From: Bog-473 sp035551835
GTDB taxonomy: Bacteria > Actinomycetota > Acidimicrobiia > Acidimicrobiales > RAAP-2
DNA length: 64,000 nucleotides
Reading direction: 5' to 3'
Assembly (NCBI GenBank): GCA_035551835.1
Contig: DASZMN010000014.1
Coordinates: 61,262-125,261, forward strand
In this document: positions 24,898-33,997 of the stretch, in pieces
How the letters are laid out: each line of letters starts with the position of its first letter
How positions within the stretch are numbered: position 1 is the stretch's first letter
Translations under genes and position numbers: made by a program
The notes under the pieces: generated by a model
Databases searched by the model: none
What the model saw: only the letters and a program-made list of their open reading frames with translations
Told to the model about the DNA's origin: nothing

Positions 24898-26148
24898 ATG
24901 CGGTTCGGCATCTTCTACGAGCACCAGCTGCCGCGGCCGTGGGAGCCGGGGGCGGAGCACAAGCTCCTGAAGGACGCGCTGGAGCAAATTGAGCTGGCCG
25001 ACCGGTTGGGCTTCGACTACCTGTGGGAGGTCGAGCACCACTTCCTCGAGGAGTACTCGCACTCTTCGGCGCCCGAAGTGTTCCTGGCCGCAGCCAGTCA
25101 GCGCACCTCGCGCATCCGGATCGGGCACGGGATCGTGCAGCTGCCCTTCGGGTTCAACCACCCGGCGCGCGTCGCCGAGCGCATCGCCACCCTTGACCTG
25201 ATCTCCGACGGCCGCGTCGACTTCGGCACGGGCGAGTCGAGCTCGGAGATGGAGCTCGGCGGCTTCGGCGTGGCGCGGGCGCGCAAGCGCGCCGAGTGGT
25301 CCGAGGCACTCGACGTGGTGACGCGGCTCATGGTCGAGGAGCCCTTCGCCGGCCACGAGGGACCGGGGTTGTCCATGCCGCCGCGCAACGTCGTGCCCAA
25401 GCCGCTGCAGAAGCCACACCCGCCGCTATGGGTGGCGTGCTCTCGGCGTGACACCATCCACCTCGCGGCGACCAAGGGCATCGGGGCACTCTCCTTCTCC
25501 TTCATCGAGGCCGACGAGGCCCGGATGTGGGTGGACGACTACTACGCCACCATCGCCTCGGAGGACTGCGTGCCAGGCGGCTTCGCCGTCAACGCCAACT
25601 TGGCGTGCGTCCTGCCGTTCATGTGCCACCAGGACGAGGAAACGGCCATCGCACGGGGACTCGACGGCGGTCATTTCTTCGGGTACTCGCTGGCCCACTA
25701 CTACGCCTTCGGCCGGCATCGCCTGGGTGAGACGAGCGTTTGGGAGGAGTTCGAGCGCAACCGCTCCGCCTTCGGGTTCGACCGCCGAGTGGCCGCCCAG
25801 CGGGGCCAGGTGCTCGGGGCGAAGTTGCTCGAGGAGGGCCTCGGGGCGCTCCGGGGCGCGATCGGGACCCCCGACCAGGTGCGCGAGCTGATCCGCCGTT
25901 ACGAAGAGGTGGGGGTGGATCAGCTCATCTTCGTGAGCCAGGCGGGACGCAACCGCCACGAGGACATCTGCGAGTCGATGGAGCTCTTTGCCCGAGAGGT
26001 GCTGCCCGAGTTCGCCGAGCGGGCCGATGCCGGCGAGGCCGTGAAGGAGGATCGGCTGGCGGCGGCGAAGGCGGCCGCACTCGCCCGCCGCCCGCCGCCG
26101 CGCACGCTGCCCGAGCCATTCGAGGTGCCCGCCGTTCCAGCGTCGTAG
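24898..26148 (+). CDS. LLM-class flavin-dependent oxidoreductase
   Basis: A 416-residue luciferase-like monooxygenase. The TIM-barrel core opens with MRFGIFYEHQLP, then GFDYLWEVEHHFLEEYSHSS and a typical GHGIVQLPFGFNHPARVAER strand. The family uses FMNH2 or F420H2; I cannot tell which from the sequence. The C-terminal 50 residues are an Ala/Lys/Pro-rich tail outside the fold. A flavin reductase gene about 0.6 kb upstream could supply reduced flavin (inference). Confidence 0.85.
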   Translation: MRFGIFYEHQLPRPWEPGAEHKLLKDALEQIELADRLGFDYLWEVEHHFLEEYSHSSAPEVFLAAASQRTSRIRIGHGIVQLPFGFNHPARVAERIATLDLISDGRVDFGTGESSSEMELGGFGVARARKRAEWSEALDVVTRLMVEEPFAGHEGPGLSMPPRNVVPKPLQKPHPPLWVACSRRDTIHLAATKGIGALSFSFIEADEARMWVDDYYATIASEDCVPGGFAVNANLACVLPFMCHQDEETAIARGLDGGHFFGYSLAHYYAFGRHRLGETSVWEEFERNRSAFGFDRRVAAQRGQVLGAKLLEEGLGALRGAIGTPDQVRELIRRYEEVGVDQLIFVSQAGRNRHEDICESMELFAREVLPEFAERADAGEAVKEDRLAAAKAAALARRPPPRTLPEPFEVPAVPAS

Positions 26149-26222
26149 CCCAGAACCCGGTCAGGGCCAGCGAACGGGCCCGCGGCCCGGTCGACCCCGC
26201 CGATCCTGTTGAATATGAGGCG

Positions 26223-27221
26223 GTGCTGATCGGTGGGATCTTGGCTGCCTTTGTCGTCGTGGGCCTGGTCGCGGCCGCAGTCGTGCGCCGTCGAGCGCAG
26301 GACGACGTGCACTCGGTCGAGCACTATCACCGGCAGCTGCACACGCTCGAAGAGATCAGTTCGCATCCCCCCGCTGCGAGCGCGGGCGAGGAGCACAACG
26401 GGCATGACGACGCCGCCGCGTTCCCGGCAAGCGCGTTCAAGGTGGCGGGATCTTCCACCGTTCGCCTGACCGATCCCGGCCACGCGATCGTCCCGCCGGT
26501 CCCCCCGCCCCCGGTGCCAAACCCGAGCGAGCCGGTTCGGTTCGACGACTCGCTGGGCGACGCGTCGAAGCCGGGCTTCATGACCGGGGGCGACGACCCG
26601 GCGATGCACTCCATCAACCACCGGCCCCGCCGTCTCGGCGGTCCACTTGCGGCCGTCGCAGCCGTGCTGGTCCTGATCGTGGTGCTCATCGTGACCGGGC
26701 TGCACTCGAACACACCGCCCAAGCACGCGTCGTCGGCCACCACCACGACGGTCACCACCGCACCGGCGCGGGCGCACCCGCGTGCGGGCACGGGCGCCAC
26801 GGGTCACCCGAAGAAGACGACGACGACGACCACGACGCCGCCGCCGGCCGTCTCAGCGCCGACCGCCACCTCGCAGAGCGGCGCGACGTATCAAGTGGCC
26901 GACGCCAGCTACTCGATCGCGCTGTCGGCGAAGACCGGGGAGTGCTGGATCTCGGCGACGGATTCGAACAACGGCGCGGTGCTGTTCACCGGCGTCCTCA
27001 CTTCCGGCCAGTCGCACACGGTGACCGCGAGTGGGCCGGTGACCGTCGTCGCCGGCGCGCCGGCCGCCTTTGCCGCGACCGTCAACGGAGTGCCCGTCGA
27101 GTTGCCCTTCGGCTTCCAGGCGCCCTTCACGTTGAAGTTCGAGCCGCCTGGTACGGCAGGCGGCACCGGGGGAGTGACGACGCCGTCGACGCCGTCGACC
27201 GCGAACAGCGGTTCCGGGTAG
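26223..27221 (+). CDS. membrane protein with RodZ-C/DUF4115-like domain
   Basis: A 332-residue protein starting at GTG 26223. A membrane segment occupies residues about 2-22, then a long hydrophilic and Pro-rich stretch. A second membrane segment (PLAAVAAVLVLIVVLIVTG) lies near residue 150. A Thr-rich linker follows, then a C-terminal beta domain (YQVADASYSIALSAKTGECW... GQSHTVTASGPVTVVAG) like the DUF4115 domain at the end of RodZ. RodZ normally starts with an HTH domain, which is missing here. A cell-shape or wall role is possible but unproven. Confidence 0.7.
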   Translation: MLIGGILAAFVVVGLVAAAVVRRRAQDDVHSVEHYHRQLHTLEEISSHPPAASAGEEHNGHDDAAAFPASAFKVAGSSTVRLTDPGHAIVPPVPPPPVPNPSEPVRFDDSLGDASKPGFMTGGDDPAMHSINHRPRRLGGPLAAVAAVLVLIVVLIVTGLHSNTPPKHASSATTTTVTTAPARAHPRAGTGATGHPKKTTTTTTTPPPAVSAPTATSQSGATYQVADASYSIALSAKTGECWISATDSNNGAVLFTGVLTSGQSHTVTASGPVTVVAGAPAAFAATVNGVPVELPFGFQAPFTLKFEPPGTAGGTGGVTTPSTPSTANSGSG

Positions 27222-27222
27222 G

Positions 27223-29409
27223 TCAGGCCCCTTCACGCAGGCCGAAGGCGTCGAGGAGAAAGGCCAGCACGAGGGCCTCTTCCTTCCATGCGTCGTAGCG
27301 GCCTGACGGCCCGCCGTGCCCGGCCCCCAGCTCGGTGCGCAGAAAGATCCTGGTGCTGGGGCTCTCGGCGCGGATCTTGGCCACCCATTTGGCCGGCTCC
27401 CAATAGGCGACCCTCGGATCGGTGAGGCCCGCCGTGACGAAGAGATCGGGATAGGTGCGGTCGCTCCCCTCAGGGTTGGTGGCAGCGACGTTGTCGTAGG
27501 GGGAGTACGCCAGCATGCGCCAGTAGGCGGAGGCGTCGGCCAGCGGGTTGCCCCACTCCTCCCATTCGCCCACCGTCAGGGGCAGCTCGTCGTCGAGCAT
27601 CGTGGTGACGCAGTCGACGAAGGGCACCTGGGCGACCAGGGCGCGAAACAGTTCCGCTGCCTGGTTGGCGACGGCGCCGATGAGGAGGCCGCCGGCCGAT
27701 GCGCCGCGGCCGGCGAGCGCGTCGGGCCGCGCCACGCCGCGCTCGACCAAATGGCGTCCGCACGCGATGAAGTCGGAGAAGGTGTTGGCCTTGTGCTCCA
27801 TGCGCCCGTCCTCGTACCAGGCCCGGCCCATCTCGCCCCCGCCCCGCACGTGCGCGATCGCAAAGACACACCCGCGGTCGAGCAGGGAGAGGCGGTGGTG
27901 CGAGAAGGACGGGTCGATCGACATCTCGTAGGCCCCGTAGCCGTAGAGCACGCACGGGGCCGGGAGCGCGAGGTCGACGCGGTGCACCACCGAGATCGGC
28001 ACGCGCGTCCCGTCCGGCGCGACGGCCCACTCCCGGTAGGTCCTGTAGCGGGCCGGGTCGAAGTCGCCCAGGACGGGCTCCTGCTTGAGCAGCGTCTCTT
28101 CGCCGCCCTCCAGCGCGACCTGCAGGACGCTCGACGGCGTCACCATCGTGGTGCGCCCGACGCGAAGCACCGGCGTGTCGGCCTCGGGGTTGGCGCCCAG
28201 CCAGGTGGTCGAGGGGCTCGCGGGCGACGGGACGACCCAGCCGGTCGCGAGCGGGTCCTTGTCGAAGGGCCCCGTTGGTCCGGGCGCGGCACGCAGGGGC
28301 AGGACGCGGACCATCGTCTCGGCCTCGGCGCGCTCGCTCAACACGAGCGCGGTCGCGAACGCATCGACGTCCTCGATGCGCACGCCGGGTCGGTGCGGGA
28401 CCACCTCGAGCCACGCGTCGCCCGCCCCCGAGCCGAGCTGGGCATCCGGTGCGGCGAGGACGCGGAAGTCGCGGGCGGCGTCGTTGGTGAGGGCGACGAA
28501 CCAGCCTTCACCGCCCGCCGCCGGGGCCAGGTGGTCCAGCGCGTACTCGACACCCTCGCGGCGGGCCATCACTACGGCCGGCACAGCGAGCGGCTCACCC
28601 GACGGGATGGCACGCCACTCGCTCGTGTTGGTGCTGTGCAGCCCGATGAGCACGAAGGCCGTGTCGCGGGTCGAACCCGCGCCGAGCGAGAAGCGACGGT
28701 CCGTCTCCTCGTAGACGAGCTCGTCGCCGGAGGGGTCGGTCCCGAGGCGGTGGCGCCAGAGCTGGTGGGGACGCTGGGCCTCGTCCATGCGCACGTAGAA
28801 GACGACGTCGGAGCCCGCCGACCACGCGAGCCCGTAGCTCGTCTCGGGCACGACCTCGGGGGCGGCCTCGAGGGAGGCCTCGGCCTCGAGGGGCAAGAAG
28901 CGCAGCTCGTACTTCTCGTCGCCGGCCCGGTCGGTCGCATACGCGAGCCAGCGATGGTCGTGGCTCACGGCGGCGCCCCCGAGGGCGAAGTACTCCGAGC
29001 CCTCGGCCAGCACGTTCTCGTCGAGCAGCACCTGCTCCTCCTCGCCGGGCTCGCCGGCCGGCGGGAGCTCGCCGCGCCCGCGGGCGGGCCGGCGACAGTG
29101 GATGGCGTAGTTCTTCCCCTCTTCGGTGCGCGTGTAGTACCACCAGGGCCCCCGGCGGGCCGGGACCGACATGTCGGTCTCCTTGATGCGGGCCTTCATC
29201 TCCTCGAACAGGCCCACGCGGAACCCGGCCAGCGGCGCTGTCTCGGCCTCCGTGAACGCGTTCTCGGCCTCGAGGTAGGCCAGGACCTCGGGATCCTCGC
29301 GGTCGCGCAGCCAGAACCAGGGGTCCGCTCGATGGTCACCGTGGGCGGTGATTACGTGGGGGCGGCGCTGGGCGACGGGTGGAGTGGCGGGTGGGCGGGC
29401 CATGATCAC
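27223..29409 (-). CDS. ptrB: S9 family serine peptidase, oligopeptidase B-type
   Basis: A 728-residue prolyl-oligopeptidase-family enzyme. The N-terminal beta-propeller starts after HRADPWFWLRDREDPEVLAYL. The C-terminal alpha/beta domain has the nucleophile in GRGASAGGLLIG, Asp in GLTDPRVAYWEP and His in GAGHGGPSGR. Length and the RGGGEMGRAWYEDG region fit protease II (cuts after Lys/Arg in short peptides). ATG 29409 and ATG 29403 are alternative starts. It is cytoplasmic. It ends one base from the RodZ-like gene, tail to tail. Confidence 0.9.
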   Translation of the reverse strand: MIMARPPATPPVAQRRPHVITAHGDHRADPWFWLRDREDPEVLAYLEAENAFTEAETAPLAGFRVGLFEEMKARIKETDMSVPARRGPWWYYTRTEEGKNYAIHCRRPARGRGELPPAGEPGEEEQVLLDENVLAEGSEYFALGGAAVSHDHRWLAYATDRAGDEKYELRFLPLEAEASLEAAPEVVPETSYGLAWSAGSDVVFYVRMDEAQRPHQLWRHRLGTDPSGDELVYEETDRRFSLGAGSTRDTAFVLIGLHSTNTSEWRAIPSGEPLAVPAVVMARREGVEYALDHLAPAAGGEGWFVALTNDAARDFRVLAAPDAQLGSGAGDAWLEVVPHRPGVRIEDVDAFATALVLSERAEAETMVRVLPLRAAPGPTGPFDKDPLATGWVVPSPASPSTTWLGANPEADTPVLRVGRTTMVTPSSVLQVALEGGEETLLKQEPVLGDFDPARYRTYREWAVAPDGTRVPISVVHRVDLALPAPCVLYGYGAYEMSIDPSFSHHRLSLLDRGCVFAIAHVRGGGEMGRAWYEDGRMEHKANTFSDFIACGRHLVERGVARPDALAGRGASAGGLLIGAVANQAAELFRALVAQVPFVDCVTTMLDDELPLTVGEWEEWGNPLADASAYWRMLAYSPYDNVAATNPEGSDRTYPDLFVTAGLTDPRVAYWEPAKWVAKIRAESPSTRIFLRTELGAGHGGPSGRYDAWKEEALVLAFLLDAFGLREGA

Positions 29410-29474
29410 AGGAGCCTGCCACGGCTGGCCACACGGCCGTGGCCCGGCGAATGTGGACGTTTCGGCTGGCCGGG

Positions 29475-29492
29475 GTAGTTGTTACTATCTAC
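29475..29492. promoter_or_regulatory. candidate operator/promoter ahead of sufB
   Basis: The bases GTAG (29475-29478) and CTAC (29489-29492) form an inverted repeat with a 10-base AT-rich centre (TTGTTACTAT), directly upstream of sufB. GGGGAAATCCCC follows at 29496-29507. The AT-rich centre could hold a -10 element. A binding protein cannot be named from sequence alone. Confidence 0.35.
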
Positions 29493-29527
29493 ATAGGGGA
29501 AATCCCCCACCCGACCCGAGGAGCCAT

Positions 29528-30928
29528 ATGGCGACAACGGATCTCGACCTCGGTCGCTACCAGCTCGGATGGAGCGACACCGAGGACTACGTCTTCAAGC
29601 CCAAGAAGGGGCTGAACGAGTCCATCGTGCGCGAGATGTCGGAGATGAAGAACGAGCCCGAGTGGATGCGCACCTTCCGCCTGCGCGCCCTCAAGCACTT
29701 CGAGCGCAAGCCGATGGCCCCGTGGTTCGCCACGCAGATGCCGAAGCTCGACTTCGACGACATCTACTACTACATCAAGCCGACGGGTGGACAGGTCGAC
29801 AAGTGGGAGGACCTCCCCGACGCGATCAAGAACACCTACGAGAAGCTCGGGATCCCCGAGGCGGAGCGCAAGTACCTCTCGGGTGTGACTGCGCAGTACG
29901 AATCCGAGGTGGTCTTCCACCGTAACCGCGAAGACCTCGAGGCGCAGGGCATCCTCTTCACCGACATGGACACCGCGGTGCGCGAGTACCCCGAGATCGT
30001 CCAGAAGTGGTTCGGCAAGATCATCCCGCCCAACGACAACAAGTTCGCCGCCTTGAACTCTGCTGTGTGGTCGGGCGGTTCGTTCATCTACGTGCCTCCG
30101 GGCGTGAAGGTGGACATGCCGCTGCAGGCCTACTTCCGGATCAACGCGGAGAACATGGGCCAGTTCGAGCGGACGCTCATCATCGCCGACGAGGGCGCGC
30201 AGGTGCACTACATCGAGGGCTGTTCGGCGCCGGTGTACTCGACCGACTCGCTGCACTCGGCAGTCGTCGAGCTGGTCGCGCTGCCCGGCTCGCGCATCAC
30301 CTACACGACGATCCAGAACTGGTCGTCGAACGTCTACAACCTCGTGACCAAGCGGGCCCGGGCCGAGACCGAGGCGCACGTCGAGTGGATCGACGGCAAC
30401 ATCGGGTCGCGTCTCACCATGAAGTACCCCTCGGTGTACCTCATGGGCCCCAAGGCCAGCGGGGAGGTCCTCTCGGTCGCCTACGCGGGAGCGGGCCAGC
30501 ACCAGGACGCCGGGGCGAAGATGTACCACGTCGCGCCCGAGACGACGTCCACCATCGTGTCCAAGTCGATCTCCAAGGACGGCGGCATCACCACGTACCG
30601 CGGCAAGGTGCACGTCGACCCCGAGGCGTACGGTGCCAAGTCGTTCGTGCGCTGCGACGCACTGCTGCTCGACGACGAGTCGACCTCGGAGACCAAGCCC
30701 TACATGGAGGTAGGCGAGCGCAGCGCCCGGATCGGCCACGAGGCCACGGTCTCGAAGGTCGGGGACGACCAGCTCTTCTACCTAATGAGCCGCGGCCTCA
30801 CCGAGCAGCAGGCGATGGGGATGATCGTCAACGGCTTCATCGAACCGGTGACGCGCACGCTGCCCATGGAGTACGCGGTGGAGTGGAGCCGCCTGATCGA
30901 GCTGCAAATGGAGGGGTCGGTCGGCTGA
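29528..30928 (+). CDS. sufB: Fe-S cluster assembly scaffold SufB
   Basis: A 466-residue SufB. Diagnostic parts are WSGGSFIYVPPGVKVDMPLQAYFR, HYIEGCSAPVYSTDSLHSAVVE, WSSNVYNLVTKRA and VGHEATVSK-like RIGHEATVSKVG near the end. SufB with SufC and SufD forms the SufBC2D scaffold that builds Fe-S clusters. The start at 29528 follows GAGGAG (29518-29523) by a short spacer. It leads a rightward unit with a small Cys-containing protein gene. In many actinobacteria sufD follows directly; here sufD lies at 39188. Confidence 0.97.
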   Translation: MATTDLDLGRYQLGWSDTEDYVFKPKKGLNESIVREMSEMKNEPEWMRTFRLRALKHFERKPMAPWFATQMPKLDFDDIYYYIKPTGGQVDKWEDLPDAIKNTYEKLGIPEAERKYLSGVTAQYESEVVFHRNREDLEAQGILFTDMDTAVREYPEIVQKWFGKIIPPNDNKFAALNSAVWSGGSFIYVPPGVKVDMPLQAYFRINAENMGQFERTLIIADEGAQVHYIEGCSAPVYSTDSLHSAVVELVALPGSRITYTTIQNWSSNVYNLVTKRARAETEAHVEWIDGNIGSRLTMKYPSVYLMGPKASGEVLSVAYAGAGQHQDAGAKMYHVAPETTSTIVSKSISKDGGITTYRGKVHVDPEAYGAKSFVRCDALLLDDESTSETKPYMEVGERSARIGHEATVSKVGDDQLFYLMSRGLTEQQAMGMIVNGFIEPVTRTLPMEYAVEWSRLIELQMEGSVG

Positions 30929-30979
30929 CCGGCCGCCACCGCAACCCCGCCTGCAACGTGGCAGCATAGGAACGTGCCC

Positions 30980-31318
30980 ATGCGCGAGGAATGCGTCCAC
31001 TTCCAGAGCCGGACCTACGCGTCCGGTGAGGCGGCGCGGTTCTGCCGCTTGGACCTGGCCCCCGAGGCGCCCTGGCGCTGCCCGGAGAACTGCCCCTCCT
31101 TCCGCCCGCGCATGGCCGACGTCGGTTGGGTGCATGGCAGCCTGGTGGAGCCGGCCATCGAGGACGAGCCGGCGGGCTCAGGCGAGGACATCGCGGCGCT
31201 GCTCGACTCCGCCGAAGACATCGTCAACGACGTCGCACCCGGGGTGCTCGACGAGGTGCGGGCCGAGGACGCCCGCAGGGAGCGCTCCGCCAACCGCTGG
31301 TGGCGCCGGCGGCGCTGA
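30980..31318 (+). CDS. small four-cysteine protein next to SufB
   Basis: A 112-residue protein (ATG 30980; a GTG two codons earlier is possible). The first 45 residues carry four cysteines spaced C-x16-C-x11-C-x3-C (ECVHFQS..., FCRLDLAP..., WRCPENC), which could bind zinc or an Fe-S cluster. The rest is acidic (SGEDIAALLDSAEDIVND) and ends in a basic WWRRRR tail. I do not know a named family. Its position 51 bases after sufB suggests a link with Fe-S assembly. Confidence 0.65.
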   Translation: MREECVHFQSRTYASGEAARFCRLDLAPEAPWRCPENCPSFRPRMADVGWVHGSLVEPAIEDEPAGSGEDIAALLDSAEDIVNDVAPGVLDEVRAEDARRERSANRWWRRRR

Positions 31319-31547
31319 ACCCCTCTCTCAGCGGCCCAGTGAGGACGGCAAATAGATGGGCGGAGTGCCCTAAAAGCGGCGCCTGACGCAGGATCGTCTG
31401 GGGTGCCAGAGCGGGCGGGCTCAGCTGCCTCGAGCCTGGCCACGGTTGGCCTGATGGGTGGATGGCTCGGCAGTGCCCGGCCCATGATCACCAGGAGCCT
31501 GACCCTGTGCCGGCCTCTGGCGTCGGCGGGCTGGGCAAACTTGTGTT

Positions 31548-32393
31548 GTGGATGGAGTAAGCCAGACGGCCATATTTGCCGCTCAAGTTCGCGCCGCCCA
31601 CGCTGTTCTCGACCGCGACCCCATCTTCGAGGATGCCTACGCCATGGTGCTGGCCGACGCATCGGAGGAAGAGATCAGAGCTTTGTTCGATCTCATCCCT
31701 CCGGAATGTGCTCGGGTTGCTCGAGTTCTTCCCAATCAGCGAGCCCGTTTTGTGGACGGGGAAGTCGATCAGGCCGTACGCGGTGGGATCGACCAATACG
31801 TCATCCTCGGAGCGGGCCTCGATTCCTTCGCCTGGCGGCGTACCGATCTGATGTCCGACCTCGAGCTGTTCGAAGTGGACCATCCGACGACCCAACAGTG
31901 GAAGCGACAGAGAATGAGCGTCGCCGGATTGTCACATCCCACGAATGTCCACTTCGTCGGGATGGACTTCGAGGCTCACGAGAGCCTCTCTGCTCGCCTG
32001 TCACAATCCGGCTTCGACCAGAGGCGGCCCTCAATCTGGTCGTGGATGGGTGTAGCTGTCTACCTCGGGGTTGATGCGATCACATCCATGCTTCGTGATG
32101 CCGCAGAGCTGGCCGCGTCAGGCTCTCGATTTCTTGGGTCGTACACAGTCCCTCCAGATCTCATGGATGCTGAATCTCGAGAGTTTGCCGACCTTGCGAG
32201 GGCAGCCTCTGCCGAGAGCGGTGAGGACCACGTCTCAGCCTTTGCGCCAGAAGAGATCGAGGTCATCGTAAATAGGGCGGGATGGCACAACACCCGCAGC
32301 GTTGACCCATCCTCATTCGAAGGATGGTTCTCTCAACGAGACGATGGACTGGCGCCTGCCTCGTACGAATGGCTGTTCGTGGCTGAGAAGTAA
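31548..32393 (+). CDS. PPM-type (TIGR00027-like) SAM-dependent methyltransferase
   Basis: A 281-residue methyltransferase of the leucine-carboxyl-methyltransferase-like family common in mycobacteria. Typical segments are ARFVDGEVDQAVRGG, then QYVILGAGLDSFAWR (SAM site), and FEVDHPTTQQWKRQR. Start GTG 31548 is provisional. Codon third positions are less GC-biased than in the flanking suf genes, which fits recent acquisition. It opens the accessory stretch between sufB and sufD. Confidence 0.82.
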   Translation: MDGVSQTAIFAAQVRAAHAVLDRDPIFEDAYAMVLADASEEEIRALFDLIPPECARVARVLPNQRARFVDGEVDQAVRGGIDQYVILGAGLDSFAWRRTDLMSDLELFEVDHPTTQQWKRQRMSVAGLSHPTNVHFVGMDFEAHESLSARLSQSGFDQRRPSIWSWMGVAVYLGVDAITSMLRDAAELAASGSRFLGSYTVPPDLMDAESREFADLARAASAESGEDHVSAFAPEEIEVIVNRAGWHNTRSVDPSSFEGWFSQRDDGLAPASYEWLFVAEK

Positions 32394-32618
32394 ACAGAAG
32401 GTCGCCGCCAACCCATGCTCACTGCAATGGGCCCTGTCTACCGTGGCTACGGGGGCAGATGCGAACCCTGGCCGCCTCCGTGCAAACACTTTCTCCCATG
32501 GAGTGGGAAACCTGATGGGCCGAATCCCTGCCAAGGCCCTCTTGGCGAGGATGTGCGGGAGCTGGATCGCCGCGGAGTCGCTAACGGGCTTCGGATTCCC
32601 TTCTTAGGTTTGCCAGAT

Positions 32619-32960
32619 AGTCGGGACTTCAGCGGTGCAGCCTGTCCACCGCTGACCTGAGCAGCGCGTGGCTCAAAAGAGTCAACCTTCGTTGTGCACA
32701 CCTCGGAATGGCGACATTGAGGCGAACCCATTTCCTGTTTGTGGACCTGCGCTCGATCAGTCTCCGAGGATCCGACCTCCGAGAAGCAAGTTTCGCCGGG
32801 TCCGACCTTTCGACCCGCTGATTTGCGGGACGCGGATCTGAGGGGAGCACGCTTCGGTGTCGTTTCAACCAACGATGGATGAGTGGTCGCAATCTTTCGG
32901 ATGCGGCATTCGACGGGACGGATCTCCGTGTCGGCGCGCAACCCACTTCCGACTAGTAGT
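32619..32960 (+). pseudogene. decayed pentapeptide-repeat protein gene
   Basis: Conceptual translation in three alternating frames gives A(D/N)LxX-type repeats. One frame from 32651 reads ADLSSAWLKRVNLRCAHL, then DLRSISLRGSDLREASF and stops. The next frame continues ADLRDADLRGARFG, and a third gives GRNLSDAAFDGTDLRVGA. The repeats are unmistakable but broken by frameshifts and stops, so no full protein can be made. It lies in a gene-free stretch (32394-33082), and I see nothing else in that stretch apart from short repeats at 33032-33071. Confidence 0.7.
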
Positions 32961-33031
32961 GGCAGGATGAGTGGCCCAATCCTGGAAGGTGACACCCACG
33001 ATTCTCTGTCGAGAGCACATGGGAACTCATA

Positions 33032-33071
33032 TCAGGAGAGATTTTCAGGAGAGCTCCGTATTTCAGGAGAG
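33032..33071. repeat. three direct copies of TCAGGAGAG
   Basis: Copies at 33032-33040, 33045-33053 and 33063-33071 lie just beyond the end of the leftward hydrolase gene, between it and the pentapeptide pseudogene. No function is apparent. Confidence 0.5.
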
Positions 33072-33082
33072 ATCCGTGGTCG

Positions 33083-33997
33083 TTACCCGCGGGCGAGAAG
33101 TTCGTCGAGAATCTCGCCCTCGCGGTGATAGGCAGCAAGATGACCCTCGTCTTCTCCGAACTGGACCAGTCGTGCATTCGGAAGGTGGTCGATGAGACGC
33201 CTTGCCGCCGCCAAGGGGGCGTTCGCGTCCTTGGGTGCGTGCCACCAGGTCACAGACGCCCTGACGGTGTTCAGGTCGATGTCGTCCCAGGGCGAGGCGA
33301 TGGCGATACCCTCATCGAGCCAGCCGTCCAAACCCGGTCGGAGCGCCTCCCTCGCCGCGATGGCGAACTCCGCTTGCCATTGGGGCTCGGCCATGACGGC
33401 GCGGTCCGCGTCTGGCGCACGGTCCATGATCTCGCGGAAGGCCGCATTGGGATCTGCGAGCATGGCGGTCCGGATCGACGCCATGAGCCCGCATAGCCCC
33501 TCCACGTCGCCCTCGCGCACCAGGTGGTGCGCTTGAGCGTTGAGCCCAATCATCTGCGCGATCTCATCTTCCGTGGGCGGCGCGGCACCGACGAGCACCG
33601 TCATGGCACGCACGCGATCGGGATGCCGGGAGGCGAAGGCCAGCTGATGCGGCGAGGATCCACTGGCTCCTATGACGTGGACGGCAGCAAGGTCCAGCTG
33701 GTCCAAGGTTGCGGCCATGTCGTCGGCTGGCTCACGGAACCGCCTCCCGGGCAATCGGCTTGAGGCACCGAAGCCTGGGCGCTCGGTCGTGATGACCCTC
33801 AAGTGCCGTTGCGTCCAAGGGGTTCGGTCAGCCCGCAAAGAGTAGCGACACCCAGGCGTTCCGGGAACTCGCAGGAGGGGCACACCGTCCTCGTCCCCGA
33901 ACTCGGACCAGGCGACAACTCGCCCGTCGGGACGTTGCAAACGCAGATCACGGACACCCTCCAGAACCGCTGCGCTCACAATCGAAGATTCTTGCAA
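33083..33997 (-). CDS. alpha/beta hydrolase
   Basis: A 304-residue alpha/beta hydrolase. The nucleophile elbow is GASGSSPHQLA (GxSxS variant of GxSxG), with the acid likely in HAPKDANAPL and the His in DEGHLAAYH. The N-terminal half has FGDEDGVPLLRVPGTPG in place of the usual HGxPG oxyanion motif. It is probably an esterase or lactonase of unknown substrate. It belongs to the accessory segment and is flanked by non-coding or decayed DNA on both sides. Confidence 0.75.
   Translation of the reverse strand: MQESSIVSAAVLEGVRDLRLQRPDGRVVAWSEFGDEDGVPLLRVPGTPGCRYSLRADRTPWTQRHLRVITTERPGFGASSRLPGRRFREPADDMAATLDQLDLAAVHVIGASGSSPHQLAFASRHPDRVRAMTVLVGAAPPTEDEIAQMIGLNAQAHHLVREGDVEGLCGLMASIRTAMLADPNAAFREIMDRAPDADRAVMAEPQWQAEFAIAAREALRPGLDGWLDEGIAIASPWDDIDLNTVRASVTWWHAPKDANAPLAAARRLIDHLPNARLVQFGEDEGHLAAYHREGEILDELLARG

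Noticed and set aside
27316..29478. A 720-codon open frame opposite the protease II-like gene
   Set aside because: Composition and position show it is a shadow of the peptidase gene on the other strand.
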